From: Gammaproteobacteria bacterium
Lineage (GTDB): Bacteria; Pseudomonadota; Gammaproteobacteria; Pseudomonadales; Moraxellaceae
Assembly: GCA_028868515.1 (NCBI GenBank)
Contig: JAGWUI010000005.1
Coordinates: 1-64,000, forward strand
DNA: 64,000 bases
Direction: 5' to 3'
In this document: one piece after another, positions 8,701-16,400 of the stretch
Numbering within the stretch: position 1 is the first letter of the stretch
How the letters are laid out: each line of letters starts with the position of its first letter
Program-made: the position numbers and the translations under genes
Notes under the pieces: model-generated
Seen by the model: only the letters and a program-made list of their open reading frames with translations
The model's database searches: none
What the model was told of the DNA's origin: nothing

Positions 8701-9828
8701 GCTAACCAAATTCAGGAATCTAGTTTGCAAATTCTACGCGGAATTTATGCGACTGTTTACGCACCGACTTGGTATCGTATGCTCGGTGCAAAAGTAGGAC
8801 GTGATGCCGAAATTTCCACGGCAATGGGCGTTGTTCCAGACATGTTAACGCTGGGCGATGAAAGCTTCATTGCTGACGCTGTCATGTTGGGCGATGAAGA
8901 AATCAGCGGCGGCTGGATGATTCTTAAACCAACAGTTGTCGGTAATCGCAGCTTCATCGGTAATGGTGCTTATGTACCTGACGGCACGATTATTCCTGAT
9001 GGTGTCTTAGTTGGCGTACAATCCAAAGCTCCTGAGCATGATATGAAAGAAGGTGAAACATGGTTTGGTTCGCCGCCGATCCGTTTGCCAGCTCGTGAAA
9101 AAATGGTTGGTTTTACCGAAGGACTGACCTTTAAACCCACATTCTTCCGTCGCATTGCGCGTGGTTTGATTGAAGCAATGCGGGTTGTATTACCGCTCGC
9201 ATTAACCATCGGTGTTGGATATATGATCGTTCTATCCGTCATCGATATTACAGAAAAAAGAGGATGGACAGCAGGCTTCGTCATGCTCGTCATCTCAGGG
9301 CTACTGTATGGCATTGGCTGCTTTATTTTTATTGCACTTCTCAAGTGGACGTTGATTGGACGCTATAAACCCAAATCAGTTCCAATGTGGACATTCTTTG
9401 TTTGGCTCAGTGAGGCTGTCACTAGTCTGCACGAATCAGTCTCAGTACCCAACTTCTTGAACTATTTACGCGGAACACCATTCTTGCCCATGATGTTCAG
9501 AATAATGGGCACAAAAATCGGTAAACACGTTTATTTAGATACAACAGATATTACCGAATACGACTGCGTTAAAATTGGCGACCATGCGGAATTAAATAGC
9601 TTCTGTGGTCCACAAACACACTTGTTTGAAGATCGTATCATGAAAATCGGTAATGTGATTATTGGTGATCGAGTCACTGTCAGTGCGCGCAGTATCATTC
9701 TTTATCATGCAGAAGTCGGTCACGATGCTTATTTAGGGCCACTGACTTTAGTGATGAAAGGTGAACAAATTCCATCGTCAAGTGCATGGACAGGGTCACC
9801 AGCCGTGCCTTGGCGAAAAACTGATTGA
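5755..9828 (+). CDS. Pls/PosA-type nonribosomal peptide synthetase (poly-amino-acid synthetase-like)
   Basis: The 1357-residue protein has the layout of epsilon-poly-L-lysine synthetase (Pls). An adenylation domain (about 30-540) shows YTSGSTGKPKG near 187, FDMSFEEIW, NTYGPTEATVS, YKTGDLA, GRADDQIKIRGFRVELGE and SGKIDRK. A carrier domain has DDLGGHSLLAARL with pantetheine site Ser583. Six hydrophobic helices follow in three pairs. Each pair is followed by a soluble domain with hexapeptide-like beta-helix repeats (GAKVGRDVSIGS; GAKVGRDAEIS; GTKIGKHVYLD). There is no condensation or thioesterase domain, as in Pls, where the three C-terminal domains link monomers at the membrane. A hand-read specificity code is roughly D-M-E-T-I-L-T-V-S-K; Glu at the third position suggests a basic substrate, but this is inference. 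Start is GTG 5755 with GGA upstream; ATG 5785 is the alternative. A phosphopantetheinyl transferase gene lies divergently upstream. Confidence 0.9.
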   Translation: MTSATFDNDNMTDSANPVPAIIRGENRPDLLKYEVLADLFEETVNRTPDQTALIYKDDVLGERKLSYAQLNQEADLIAHHLIQQGVVSGQIVGLWLPRGIELLVAQLGIAKAGAAWLPFDTETPVDRIIVCLEDANAAGLISDANWLPRLESVPNTVWTVESLLAPAESPLNRRKDFLPTHPAYVIYTSGSTGKPKGIVINQGSICHFLRSENAVLGVQGTDKVYQGFSTAFDMSFEEIWISYLVGATLWIAPKALTTDPDALPVALIENEITVLHAVPTLLALFSIDVPNLRIINLGGEMCPDSLVERWALPHHQIFNTYGPTEATVSASLANLHRGQPVTIGKPLPNYGLLVVDDQFNLLNQGETGELCIFGMGVADGYLGRPDLTAEKFLKNPWAETPEEQKLYKTGDLAILDEKGQIALLGRADDQIKIRGFRVELGEIEAVLTEQTGIGTAAVLLRNEDGMDQLIAFIVPDGSQEHDLDAKTESLSSQVLRTKLREKLPPYMVPTRFEIIEQVPRLLSGKIDRKALRVLPLTTVVDRGTSDEPTNPAEIVLFGVLNKLFPNAPIQLSADFFDDLGGHSLLAARLVSGLRAFPEYSHITINDLYARRRVGAIAEKMSEKPEQYDEAEAWQPEELQDHTWRRFWCGLTQLVLLPFLISLHILQWLAPFFTYNYLTGNPEDSVWNAIGISLSVFLLTQITGFFVSIFGKKLLLTNITAGRYPLWGSVYLRWWLADRLSDVAPVHLLSGSSLYHWYLRGMGAKVGRDVSIGSAHVRMPSLISIGDGVSIGSSVNLENARVERGWLILGNIDLEKESYVGSYAILESNTRIKTYGRLNGLSALSHGQTIGEYEIWDGAPSKKIGTFDPASYPPRPAVSKARLVGEFAFFLFSVMIVACLFFIPIFPTFIIVDWLDSHWLSPLLAADNITLTALHYFILAIPASTLMVIVTILVSVAIRWIALPRLKPGMSSVHSVTYYRKWFANQIQESSLQILRGIYATVYAPTWYRMLGAKVGRDAEISTAMGVVPDMLTLGDESFIADAVMLGDEEISGGWMILKPTVVGNRSFIGNGAYVPDGTIIPDGVLVGVQSKAPEHDMKEGETWFGSPPIRLPAREKMVGFTEGLTFKPTFFRRIARGLIEAMRVVLPLALTIGVGYMIVLSVIDITEKRGWTAGFVMLVISGLLYGIGCFIFIALLKWTLIGRYKPKSVPMWTFFVWLSEAVTSLHESVSVPNFLNYLRGTPFLPMMFRIMGTKIGKHVYLDTTDITEYDCVKIGDHAELNSFCGPQTHLFEDRIMKIGNVIIGDRVTVSARSIILYHAEVGHDAYLGPLTLVMKGEQIPSSSAWTGSPAVPWRKTD

Positions 9829-9856
9829 GTGTACAGATCAAAATATAGGCAGAAAC

Positions 9857-9892
9857 AAAAAAACCGATATTCTTAGTAATATCGGTTTTTTT
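9857..9892 (+). terminator. intrinsic terminator of the Pls-type gene
   Basis: Stem AACCGATATT / AATATCGGTT with T run, 28 nt after the stop. The A run on the other side makes it usable in both directions, so it may also end the reverse-strand AlkB-like pair. Confidence 0.85.
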
Positions 9893-9929
9893 ATGGTGAC
9901 CCAGAGTCAATGAAGGATATAGCCCTCAC

Positions 9930-10511
9930 CTAAAAAGAAGTTCCGTCTTGAAAATGTCTAAAAGATAATGAAATCCTAGGCTCGGTGTATTGAGTCGATT
10001 TTTTGATTGAATATAAATAATTTTTTTGGCAATTATCAGACAAAATCATTAAATCTCCATCCGTCAGCAAAAACTCATACTCCTCTCCACTGTGCACATC
10101 TTTGAAGGTGATATTTCTTGATCCACCATATCCGATTGAAAATGCGGGTTGATCTAAATCAACCTGAGACTCTACGTTGCTTCTGTAAGGTAACTCTGCA
10201 TTACCATTTTCATAAAGCATCGCATAACAAGAATTCATTCTGACATTAAATGTTCGATTGATATCCCTCATAATTTCCAAAACTCTGGCATCGAAAGGAT
10301 GCCCTTTGCGAAGATGCCCTGTTGACACAATATAGTCGATTCCCATATGACAATATGGTCGATCAGGTATACGCTCATCACGCAACCAATCAAGTTTCGT
10401 TTTCAGATACTCAAAGATCTCACCCGTATCTTTTACATAATGATGAATAATGTGGACATTTGCATTAGGTAAATTGAGTTTGTAATCATCCATGTTGATT
10501 CTCGTATTCAA
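9930..10511 (-). CDS. AlkB-like protein lacking all three iron ligands
   Basis: This 193-residue protein follows the AlkB/ALKBH fold pattern of 2-oxoglutarate/Fe(II) dioxygenases from the YENGN segment to the terminal PRISLSFR. In true AlkB enzymes the motif is NxYxDGxxxxxxHxD, then a distal His, then RxNxTxR. Here the HxD site reads Arg110-Ser-Asn112 and the distal His is Tyr167 (YLYSIKK), so all three iron ligands are replaced. The 2-oxoglutarate-binding arginines Arg179 and Arg185 remain. It is a paralogue of the upstream gene at 10572-11180, 60 nt away on the same strand, and probably cotranscribed. Expected to be a pseudoenzyme: perhaps a DNA, RNA or protein binding partner of its paralogue. 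The substrate is unknown. Confidence 0.72.
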   Translation of the reverse strand: MNTRINMDDYKLNLPNANVHIIHHYVKDTGEIFEYLKTKLDWLRDERIPDRPYCHMGIDYIVSTGHLRKGHPFDARVLEIMRDINRTFNVRMNSCYAMLYENGNAELPYRSNVESQVDLDQPAFSIGYGGSRNITFKDVHSGEEYEFLLTDGDLMILSDNCQKNYLYSIKKSTQYTEPRISLSFRHFQDGTSF

Positions 10512-10571
10512 GTATATCCATATACTTTTTTTGTTCAGCTTAAAATATGAGCTAAAACTTACACCATATAT

Positions 10572-11180
10572 TTACTCATGTGCATACCAATCAATTGCAG
10601 CATAACTTTTAAAACAGCGAAATGACAACCCTATCCGAGGTCCAGTGACATCAGGTGATTTTTTCACACCATGCAAATAGTGCTCATTGGTATCAGTTGA
10701 TAAAATACACAAATCTCCATCTCTAAATATAAAGTCATATTCTTCATGCGTTTCAATATCTTTAAATGACCAACATCGAGAAGCGCCAAGTGATAAAATA
10801 AAGACGGGCTGATCAAAATCAATTTGATACGCCATATCACGTCTAAATGGCATATGTGCATTTCCGTCCTGATAGAAATGTACATGACAAGCGTTCATTC
10901 CAACATGAAATTGATTATTCAAAGTATTCATTATGCTTAAAATAACTGGATCGAATGGTTTTGCTTGTAGAAGTTTTCCTGAAATATTTACATGATCAGC
11001 AAAAATATAATCCATTCCCATATTGCAATATAATCGCTCAGTACCATCCTCGTAAGGAGTCCAATCTAAATGACTCTTTAAATAATTAAATGTATTTTGA
11101 GTATCTTCTATATAATCGCGTAAAAGATAAACATTGGCTTTGGGTAAATCCAGTCTGGTTTCTTCCATATTGATTGCCAC
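10572..11180 (-). CDS. AlkB-like 2OG-Fe(II) dioxygenase-fold protein, first iron His replaced
   Basis: The 202-residue product aligns by eye with human ALKBH2-like cores: FYQDGNAHMPFRRD corresponds to YKDGCDHIGEHRD, SLGASRCWSFKD to SFGACRDFVFRH, HYLHGVKK to HWYHSLP, and GPRIGLSFR to APRVNLTFR. Asp115 and His170 are kept, as are Arg182 and Arg188 for 2-oxoglutarate, but the first iron ligand is Arg113 instead of His. Normal AlkB enzymes repair alkylated DNA or RNA bases; with this ligand missing, activity is doubtful. It is the first gene of a two-gene set with the still more degraded paralogue downstream. A palindrome at 11230-11245 lies in its upstream region. The fold assignment is good; catalytic status is inference. 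Confidence 0.75.
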   Translation of the reverse strand: MAINMEETRLDLPKANVYLLRDYIEDTQNTFNYLKSHLDWTPYEDGTERLYCNMGMDYIFADHVNISGKLLQAKPFDPVILSIMNTLNNQFHVGMNACHVHFYQDGNAHMPFRRDMAYQIDFDQPVFILSLGASRCWSFKDIETHEEYDFIFRDGDLCILSTDTNEHYLHGVKKSPDVTGPRIGLSFRCFKSYAAIDWYAHE

Positions 11181-11547
11181 ATTTTAATAATAGATATATA
11201 TGATCCCTCACAAGACCTTAAGAATATCTACATTCCGTAGAATGTTCAATAAATGTCTTCCTTAATAATTGATTATATTAATATTACTTCATATCAACCG
11301 CTAAACTATTTCGATTTTCTAATCAAAAATTTAAAAATCACAGCAAACATTCCAACAGTAACAACGATAATCAAATGATTGAAATAATTAACCCATCACG
11401 CAGAACACGTCATCAATCTGAAATAACAGGCTTATTCTCCCCATCATCTATTCTTTTATTGTGACTGACGATTCATCTGTTCACAATTATCATATTTTAT
11501 CGTGGAAATTAGAGATACACTATGAGCAACACATCTTGGATTTTGTC
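11181..11547. other. intergenic stretch between AlkB-like pair and TetR gene
   Basis: About 365 nt, very AT-rich, between divergent genes; it should hold both promoters. The only structure I see is the palindrome at 11230-11245. A GTG-started extension of the TetR frame begins at 11461 but its residues do not look like a TetR N-terminus. Confidence 0.5.
11230..11245. promoter_or_regulatory. palindrome ACATTC-N4-GAATGT, possible operator
   Basis: A 6+6 bp perfect inverted repeat around CGTA, about 50 nt before the start of the first AlkB-like gene on the minus strand. The position suits a repressor or SOS-type operator for that pair, or the site of the divergent TetR regulator. No known consensus is matched with certainty. 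Confidence 0.3.
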
Positions 11548-12228
11548 ATGTTCGATGTTTTAGAAAACACCACAGCCCCGCAATCTCAAACTGCACCGAG
11601 CTTGCCCCACACTAAACGTGGGACTGAACGACGCGAGGCTTTACTTGCTGCCGCTGATGAGTTGTTCTTACAACATGGTTTTGATGGTGTCAGTTTAGAT
11701 AGCTTAGTGGCGCATGTTGGTGGTTCAAAAGCATCGATTTATCAATATTTTGGTTGCAAGAAAGGGCTTCTCGTTGCACTAGTACAACGTCGCCATGAAT
11801 ATTTCTTTAATGAAAGTGCGCTGCCTACAGAATTGGGTGAAAAAACTCTGCGAGAAGTTTTATTAGACAATGCACACAAGCTGTTTAATGCCTTTTCTCA
11901 ACCCGACAAAATCGCATTTATGCGTCTCATTGTTCGAGAGTCTCAACGCGATCCAGAAATTGCACGAATTGCCTATGATTTAGGTCCTGCTCGCGGTCAA
12001 GCGACTGTGGCAAAAATTCTTAACGAAGCAGCCGCACGTGGTGAAATTTTATGTCCACATCCTCATGAATCAGCAGTCATTTATGGCGGCTTTCTACAGC
12101 ATATTAAATGGCGTTTGCTAATCGGTTTAACTCCAATTGAAGAACATCTCGATATCAATCATTTCTTTGAATATTCAGTTGATTCATTTTTAGCTGGACA
12201 TCACTACACTTGCCAGAACAAAACATAG
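11548..12228 (+). CDS. TetR/AcrR family transcriptional regulator
   Basis: From ATG 11548 the product has about 226 residues. The TetR DNA-binding region is clear: RREALLAAADELFLQHGFDG, then SLDSLVAHVGGSKASIYQYF, the helix-turn-helix with the usual Gly-(x)-Ser-Lys-(x)-(x)-Ile-Tyr-(x)-(x)-Phe pattern, then KKGLLVALV. The C-terminal ligand domain (from about residue 85) has the TetR_C form with MRLIVRESQRDPEIA. The frame is open back to a GTG at 11461, adding 29 residues that do not resemble the family; a GGA lies 7 nt before the chosen ATG. It points away from the AlkB-like pair, which could be its target, and sits 183 nt before argF with no sign of cotranscription. Ligand unknown. Confidence 0.88.
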   Translation: MFDVLENTTAPQSQTAPSLPHTKRGTERREALLAAADELFLQHGFDGVSLDSLVAHVGGSKASIYQYFGCKKGLLVALVQRRHEYFFNESALPTELGEKTLREVLLDNAHKLFNAFSQPDKIAFMRLIVRESQRDPEIARIAYDLGPARGQATVAKILNEAAARGEILCPHPHESAVIYGGFLQHIKWRLLIGLTPIEEHLDINHFFEYSVDSFLAGHHYTCQNKT

Positions 12229-12286
12229 AAGATAAGAACTGTTTAAAAGTATGTGTCAAATATCCACACACCCTAACTAAATCAAG

Positions 12287-12292
12287 TATAAT
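12287..12292 (+). promoter_or_regulatory. -10 hexamer TATAAT upstream of argF
   Basis: A consensus TATAAT lies 120 nt before the argF start. No good -35 is found at 16-18 nt spacing, so this is a weak call. Confidence 0.35.
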
Positions 12293-12411
12293 CTCTGGTT
12301 TTTCTCGTCTTACATTTCTTCGCGCGGATATATCTAATTGATATCGAGCGTAAAAATCATTAGACAATGGATTTGCGAGACAATATTTTTGCGATCATTC
12401 GCGGAGTAAGC

Positions 12412-13341
12412 ATGTTGCGGTCAGTTGGTCAGCCTCCACGGCACTTTTTAAGTCTACTTGATACTACGCCTGATGAGCTACGTAGTATTCTTAATCGCGC
12501 CATCGAACTTAAAGCAATGCACCACGAAGGCAAACTCTATCAGCCCTTCCAAGGTAAAGTCCTCGGCATGATTTTTGAAAAATCGAGCACGCGCACACGA
12601 ATTTCATTTGAAGCAGGAATGAGTCAATTTGGCGGCAGTGCGATTTTTCTTTCACCTCGCGATACACAGTTAGGTCGTGGCGAACCGATTGAAGATTCTG
12701 CACGTGTGATTTCACGCATGGTCGATTTAGTGATGATTCGTACCTTTGCTCATGAAACGGTTGAACGCTTTGCACAATATTCACGTGTTCCTGTGATCAA
12801 TGGTTTGACAGACGATCATCATCCTTGCCAACTCCTTGCCGACCTACAGACATTCATAGAAATGCGCGGTGACGTCGCTGGTAAAACCTTTGCGTGGATT
12901 GGTGATGGCAACAATATGTGCAACTCATATATTCATGCTGCACATCAGCTCGGTTTTCAATTAAAAATTGCTTCACCTTATGGTTTTGAGCCAGATCCTG
13001 TATTACTACAAGAGTTTGCCCACTGCGCACAACTTGTGTCCAGCAGCGAAGAAGCGGCTGAAGGTGCACATTTAGTGGCAACAGATGTGTGGACAAGCAT
13101 GGGGCAAGAAGCAGAACAAAGCATTCGTAAGCGTCGCTTTGCAACCTACCAAATCACGCCAAGATTGCTTGATTTAGCAGATGATGGCGTATTGTTCATG
13201 CACTGTCTGCCAGCGCATCGTGGGGAAGAAATCTCTGAAGACTTACTCGATGACCCACGTTCAGCTGTTTGGGATGAAGCTGAAAATCGCTTACACGCAC
13301 AAAAAGCTTTGATGGAATTTTTATTAAAACCTCAAGCGTAA
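12412..13341 (+). CDS. argF: ornithine carbamoyltransferase
   Basis: The enzyme makes citrulline from ornithine and carbamoyl phosphate in arginine synthesis, in the cytoplasm. From ATG 12412 it is 309 residues, the usual length; GGAG sits 7 nt before this ATG, whereas the longer frame from 12367 lacks a ribosome site and adds 15 atypical residues. Carbamoyl-phosphate site S58-T-R-T-R, H137-P-C-Q, and the ornithine-side loop [10 protein letters not shown] (Cys265) are all intact. The 58-62 motif is STRTR rather than the aspartate-transcarbamylase version. Single-gene unit ended by the terminator at 13360. Confidence 0.97.
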   Translation: MLRSVGQPPRHFLSLLDTTPDELRSILNRAIELKAMHHEGKLYQPFQGKVLGMIFEKSSTRTRISFEAGMSQFGGSAIFLSPRDTQLGRGEPIEDSARVISRMVDLVMIRTFAHETVERFAQYSRVPVINGLTDDHHPCQLLADLQTFIEMRGDVAGKTFAWIGDGNNMCNSYIHAAHQLGFQLKIASPYGFEPDPVLLQEFAHCAQLVSSSEEAAEGAHLVATDVWTSMGQEAEQSIRKRRFATYQITPRLLDLADDGVLFMHCLPAHRGEEISEDLLDDPRSAVWDEAENRLHAQKALMEFLLKPQA

Positions 13342-13359
13342 AATTTATGCATAAACCAA

Positions 13360-13386
13360 GAAGGCATCCAATGGATGCCTTTTTTC
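13360..13386 (+). terminator. intrinsic terminator of argF
   Basis: Stem AAGGCATCC / GGATGCCTT with a 3-nt loop and T run, 19 nt after the argF stop. Confidence 0.9.
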
Positions 13387-13472
13387 ATGTCAATGCTTCA
13401 AGAGTGATAGAAGTATAAAACCGATAAAAATAATCGGGTTAGCACAAACTGTGCTTTGATAAGCTCAATACG

Positions 13473-16400
13473 CTAAAACCGCCAGCTATAAAAGAAGTCA
13501 ATTGCTCGCTCTATCGAGGAACTTGCTTCCATATAGAATCGCTGCGACATTTGATAGCGCAAAGTCAATTTATTCACGGGCGTAAACACGCCAACACCAT
13601 AGCGTACATAAAGATTAGGTGATAAATAACCTGTCACATTAACCTTCGTATCTCCATCGGAACCATCAGCACCGAACGTTAAATTGCTCAAGCCGATGAC
13701 ATTACCAATTTGGTTAGTAAAATTACGCGAGCCACTCAGTCCCGCACTGATCCCCGCCGCCGCCAGTGCATTATCTACATCAGCATGAACCAGAGCCGTA
13801 TTATTAATCGTTGACGAAGGTAAATTCGTCGTCGTGCTAATATAACCCGACAATATCGCACTATACGTTTCTTGATCAGTTAGACCAGCATTGTTCCACG
13901 TCGTGATTTTTGGATTATGGGCAGAACCTTGAATGATTACTCCCACAGTTCGATTATCAATGACTTTATCGGCTTGAATATCTAATGTTGGCTCAAGTAA
14001 AGCTCCCTTAAATTTGATATTGCTCTTGGTCAAGACTAACTCCTGCCCGTACGCATCAACTTTGGTATTTGGCTCTAACGAGATCTGACCAGTTGCCATG
14101 AGACCACCTGTACCACGCTGAGTGATCTGTAACCCACCATCCATACGTGCATTCGCACCAAATCCTCTAAAGCGCAGATCATTACCAATCACGACATTCA
14201 CATCCATGTTGATCATCCATGCTTTCACATTTTGCAGCACAGCAGCTGTCGTTGACTGATCTAGATGAACAATCCTCACATCAGATGATTTTGCAATCGC
14301 TTTACTACTATTTGCTCCCGGTGAGACAACACCATGCGGCACATCAACACGTCCACTAATAGATACTTGTTTATCAACTGGTAAAATTTGAATATCAAGT
14401 GCCGGACTGACAGCCGCTGTGACCATCGGTGGCTGACGAATAATCAGCTCATTGCCCGCCAGTTTAAGATTGACAACAGGCTGATCCGCCCAACTTGCAA
14501 GACCCGTCAAAGTACCAGTGCCATCACCACTCATGAATTGACCATTCATCGTGGCTTGTGATCCGCGAATCTCTGAGGTTAAATTAATATCATGCAAATT
14601 TAATGGAATACTGGTTGCAACAACTTTGCCATTATTCAGCTTAAAATTTCCGTAAAAAGTAGGCCCCATGAGAGGTCCACTCATCCCTCCCGCCAGTGAT
14701 GCCACACCAGATAACTCGCGAATACCAGGAAAGAAGGGTTTAAACACTTGTAGTTGAACATTATCAAGCACCAATGCGCCATTAATCGTTTTTCCTTCTG
14801 CTTTTGGATCAATGAGCGCATCGATATAACCAGTCCCGATATTGGGTGTTTTTGCGTCAAACCGAAGCTTAATTCCGTTTTCTTGTGTCGAAATCAATAA
14901 ACTTAATCGCTGATAAGGCAATGTACTCGGTGGATCTTGCGGATCATCAGCATCTAACCCAATAAAACCATTATCCGTAGAAATTTCAGCATTCATTTGT
15001 ATATGAGAGTTGGCTTGCCAGCTTGCATCGGCTTTGCCCTGTAGTTTTCCTGACCAAATCATGCCATTTGGCATCATGTCATGAAAGCCGCTTAAATCCA
15101 GCTCATCTAAAGTTAATGCCACATGACCTGCTGCGCGACTTGCAACGACTGGATCGACAAAACAAAATCGACCTGCACCAGACCAACAATGTGCTGCGAT
15201 AGAAACCGCATTTGCGTCACTCTGATATTGCAACGCGGCTGGTTTTTCTTGCCGCAGTGTCATCTTCCGTCCAACTAAAAGACCTTGGCGAATTTCTCCA
15301 TTCCAATTTCTTTTAGCATCTAAGCCACCAGCAAGCTGGATACTAAATTGTGTTTTTGGGGTCTTTGTAGAAAAATCTGCAACATGCGCCTGCTGTGTTC
15401 CAGTGATTTTAGCATTGATATTATTGATAAATTGTTGATCTCGTCTAAAATCATTCACAGTCAACGCTAACTGGCTCGGTTGTAACCCAAGTTGCGGAAT
15501 CCGCCCAACGAGACTCGCATTTTTGATTGCAAGTGTCGAATATTTAAAGTTTTCCACATTAAAATTCACCTGCGTATCAGGTGCTTGGGCTTTACCAGAT
15601 AAATCAACAACCCCAAAGATTCGACCTCTCATATCTGGATGAATTTGACCCAGATTTTTAGCATCAATCTGAATATTAAAACTACCAATTGGAGCACCTT
15701 GTGCATTGGTCGAAGTTCCGCCATTTGCAGTCAGACGATTACCAGCCCAATCCAACAAAAAATTGGTCGCAGTGAGCTTATCTGGAAATGGAGAAACACT
15801 CTTTGGATTAAAAACCGCATCGAGTGTTCCTTTCGCCAAGATAGGCTGTTTTTTTAATAATCCAGACAAATCTAGTTGAGCAATTTGGATATGACGCGTT
15901 GTCGGGCTCCATTGACCATTGGTGTTAAATGCCCCAGTCAATGAGCTTTGATATGATGGTAAGAAAAATCCGAGATTAAAATGATTCAGTTTTCCTGTTG
16001 CTGACCATTGCACGCCATTCTTAGTAATCATCTGTCCTGTTGCACTAATCTGCCCTGCAGCACCATCATGTTCGAAGCGTTCAATCTTGGTCAAATCTGG
16101 TGTACCAGAAACCAGAATAGCCAACTTACCCGATGGAGCTTCGCTACTTTTTAGATCACCATCAAATCTTGCCGAATATGCTTTGAGTCCATGCGTGTTT
16201 TTTGCAGTATTTTTCGTTAAAACAACTTGCCCACGCCCAGTCAGTTGAATATTTTTTGCAGCGATTGATGAATTAGGCTGAGCCAAATCTGACTTCAATA
16301 CACCCATCAGAGCAGGCTGAATAACGATCGAATCTTGCGCGACTGTGCTAGTTCCTGTCGCATGAATTGAACCTTGTAGTTGTCGAATTGGCGACTCAAG

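Noticed and set aside
12367-12411. Longer start of argF
   Set aside because: No ribosome site; the ATG at 12412 has GGAG at the right distance and gives the family length.
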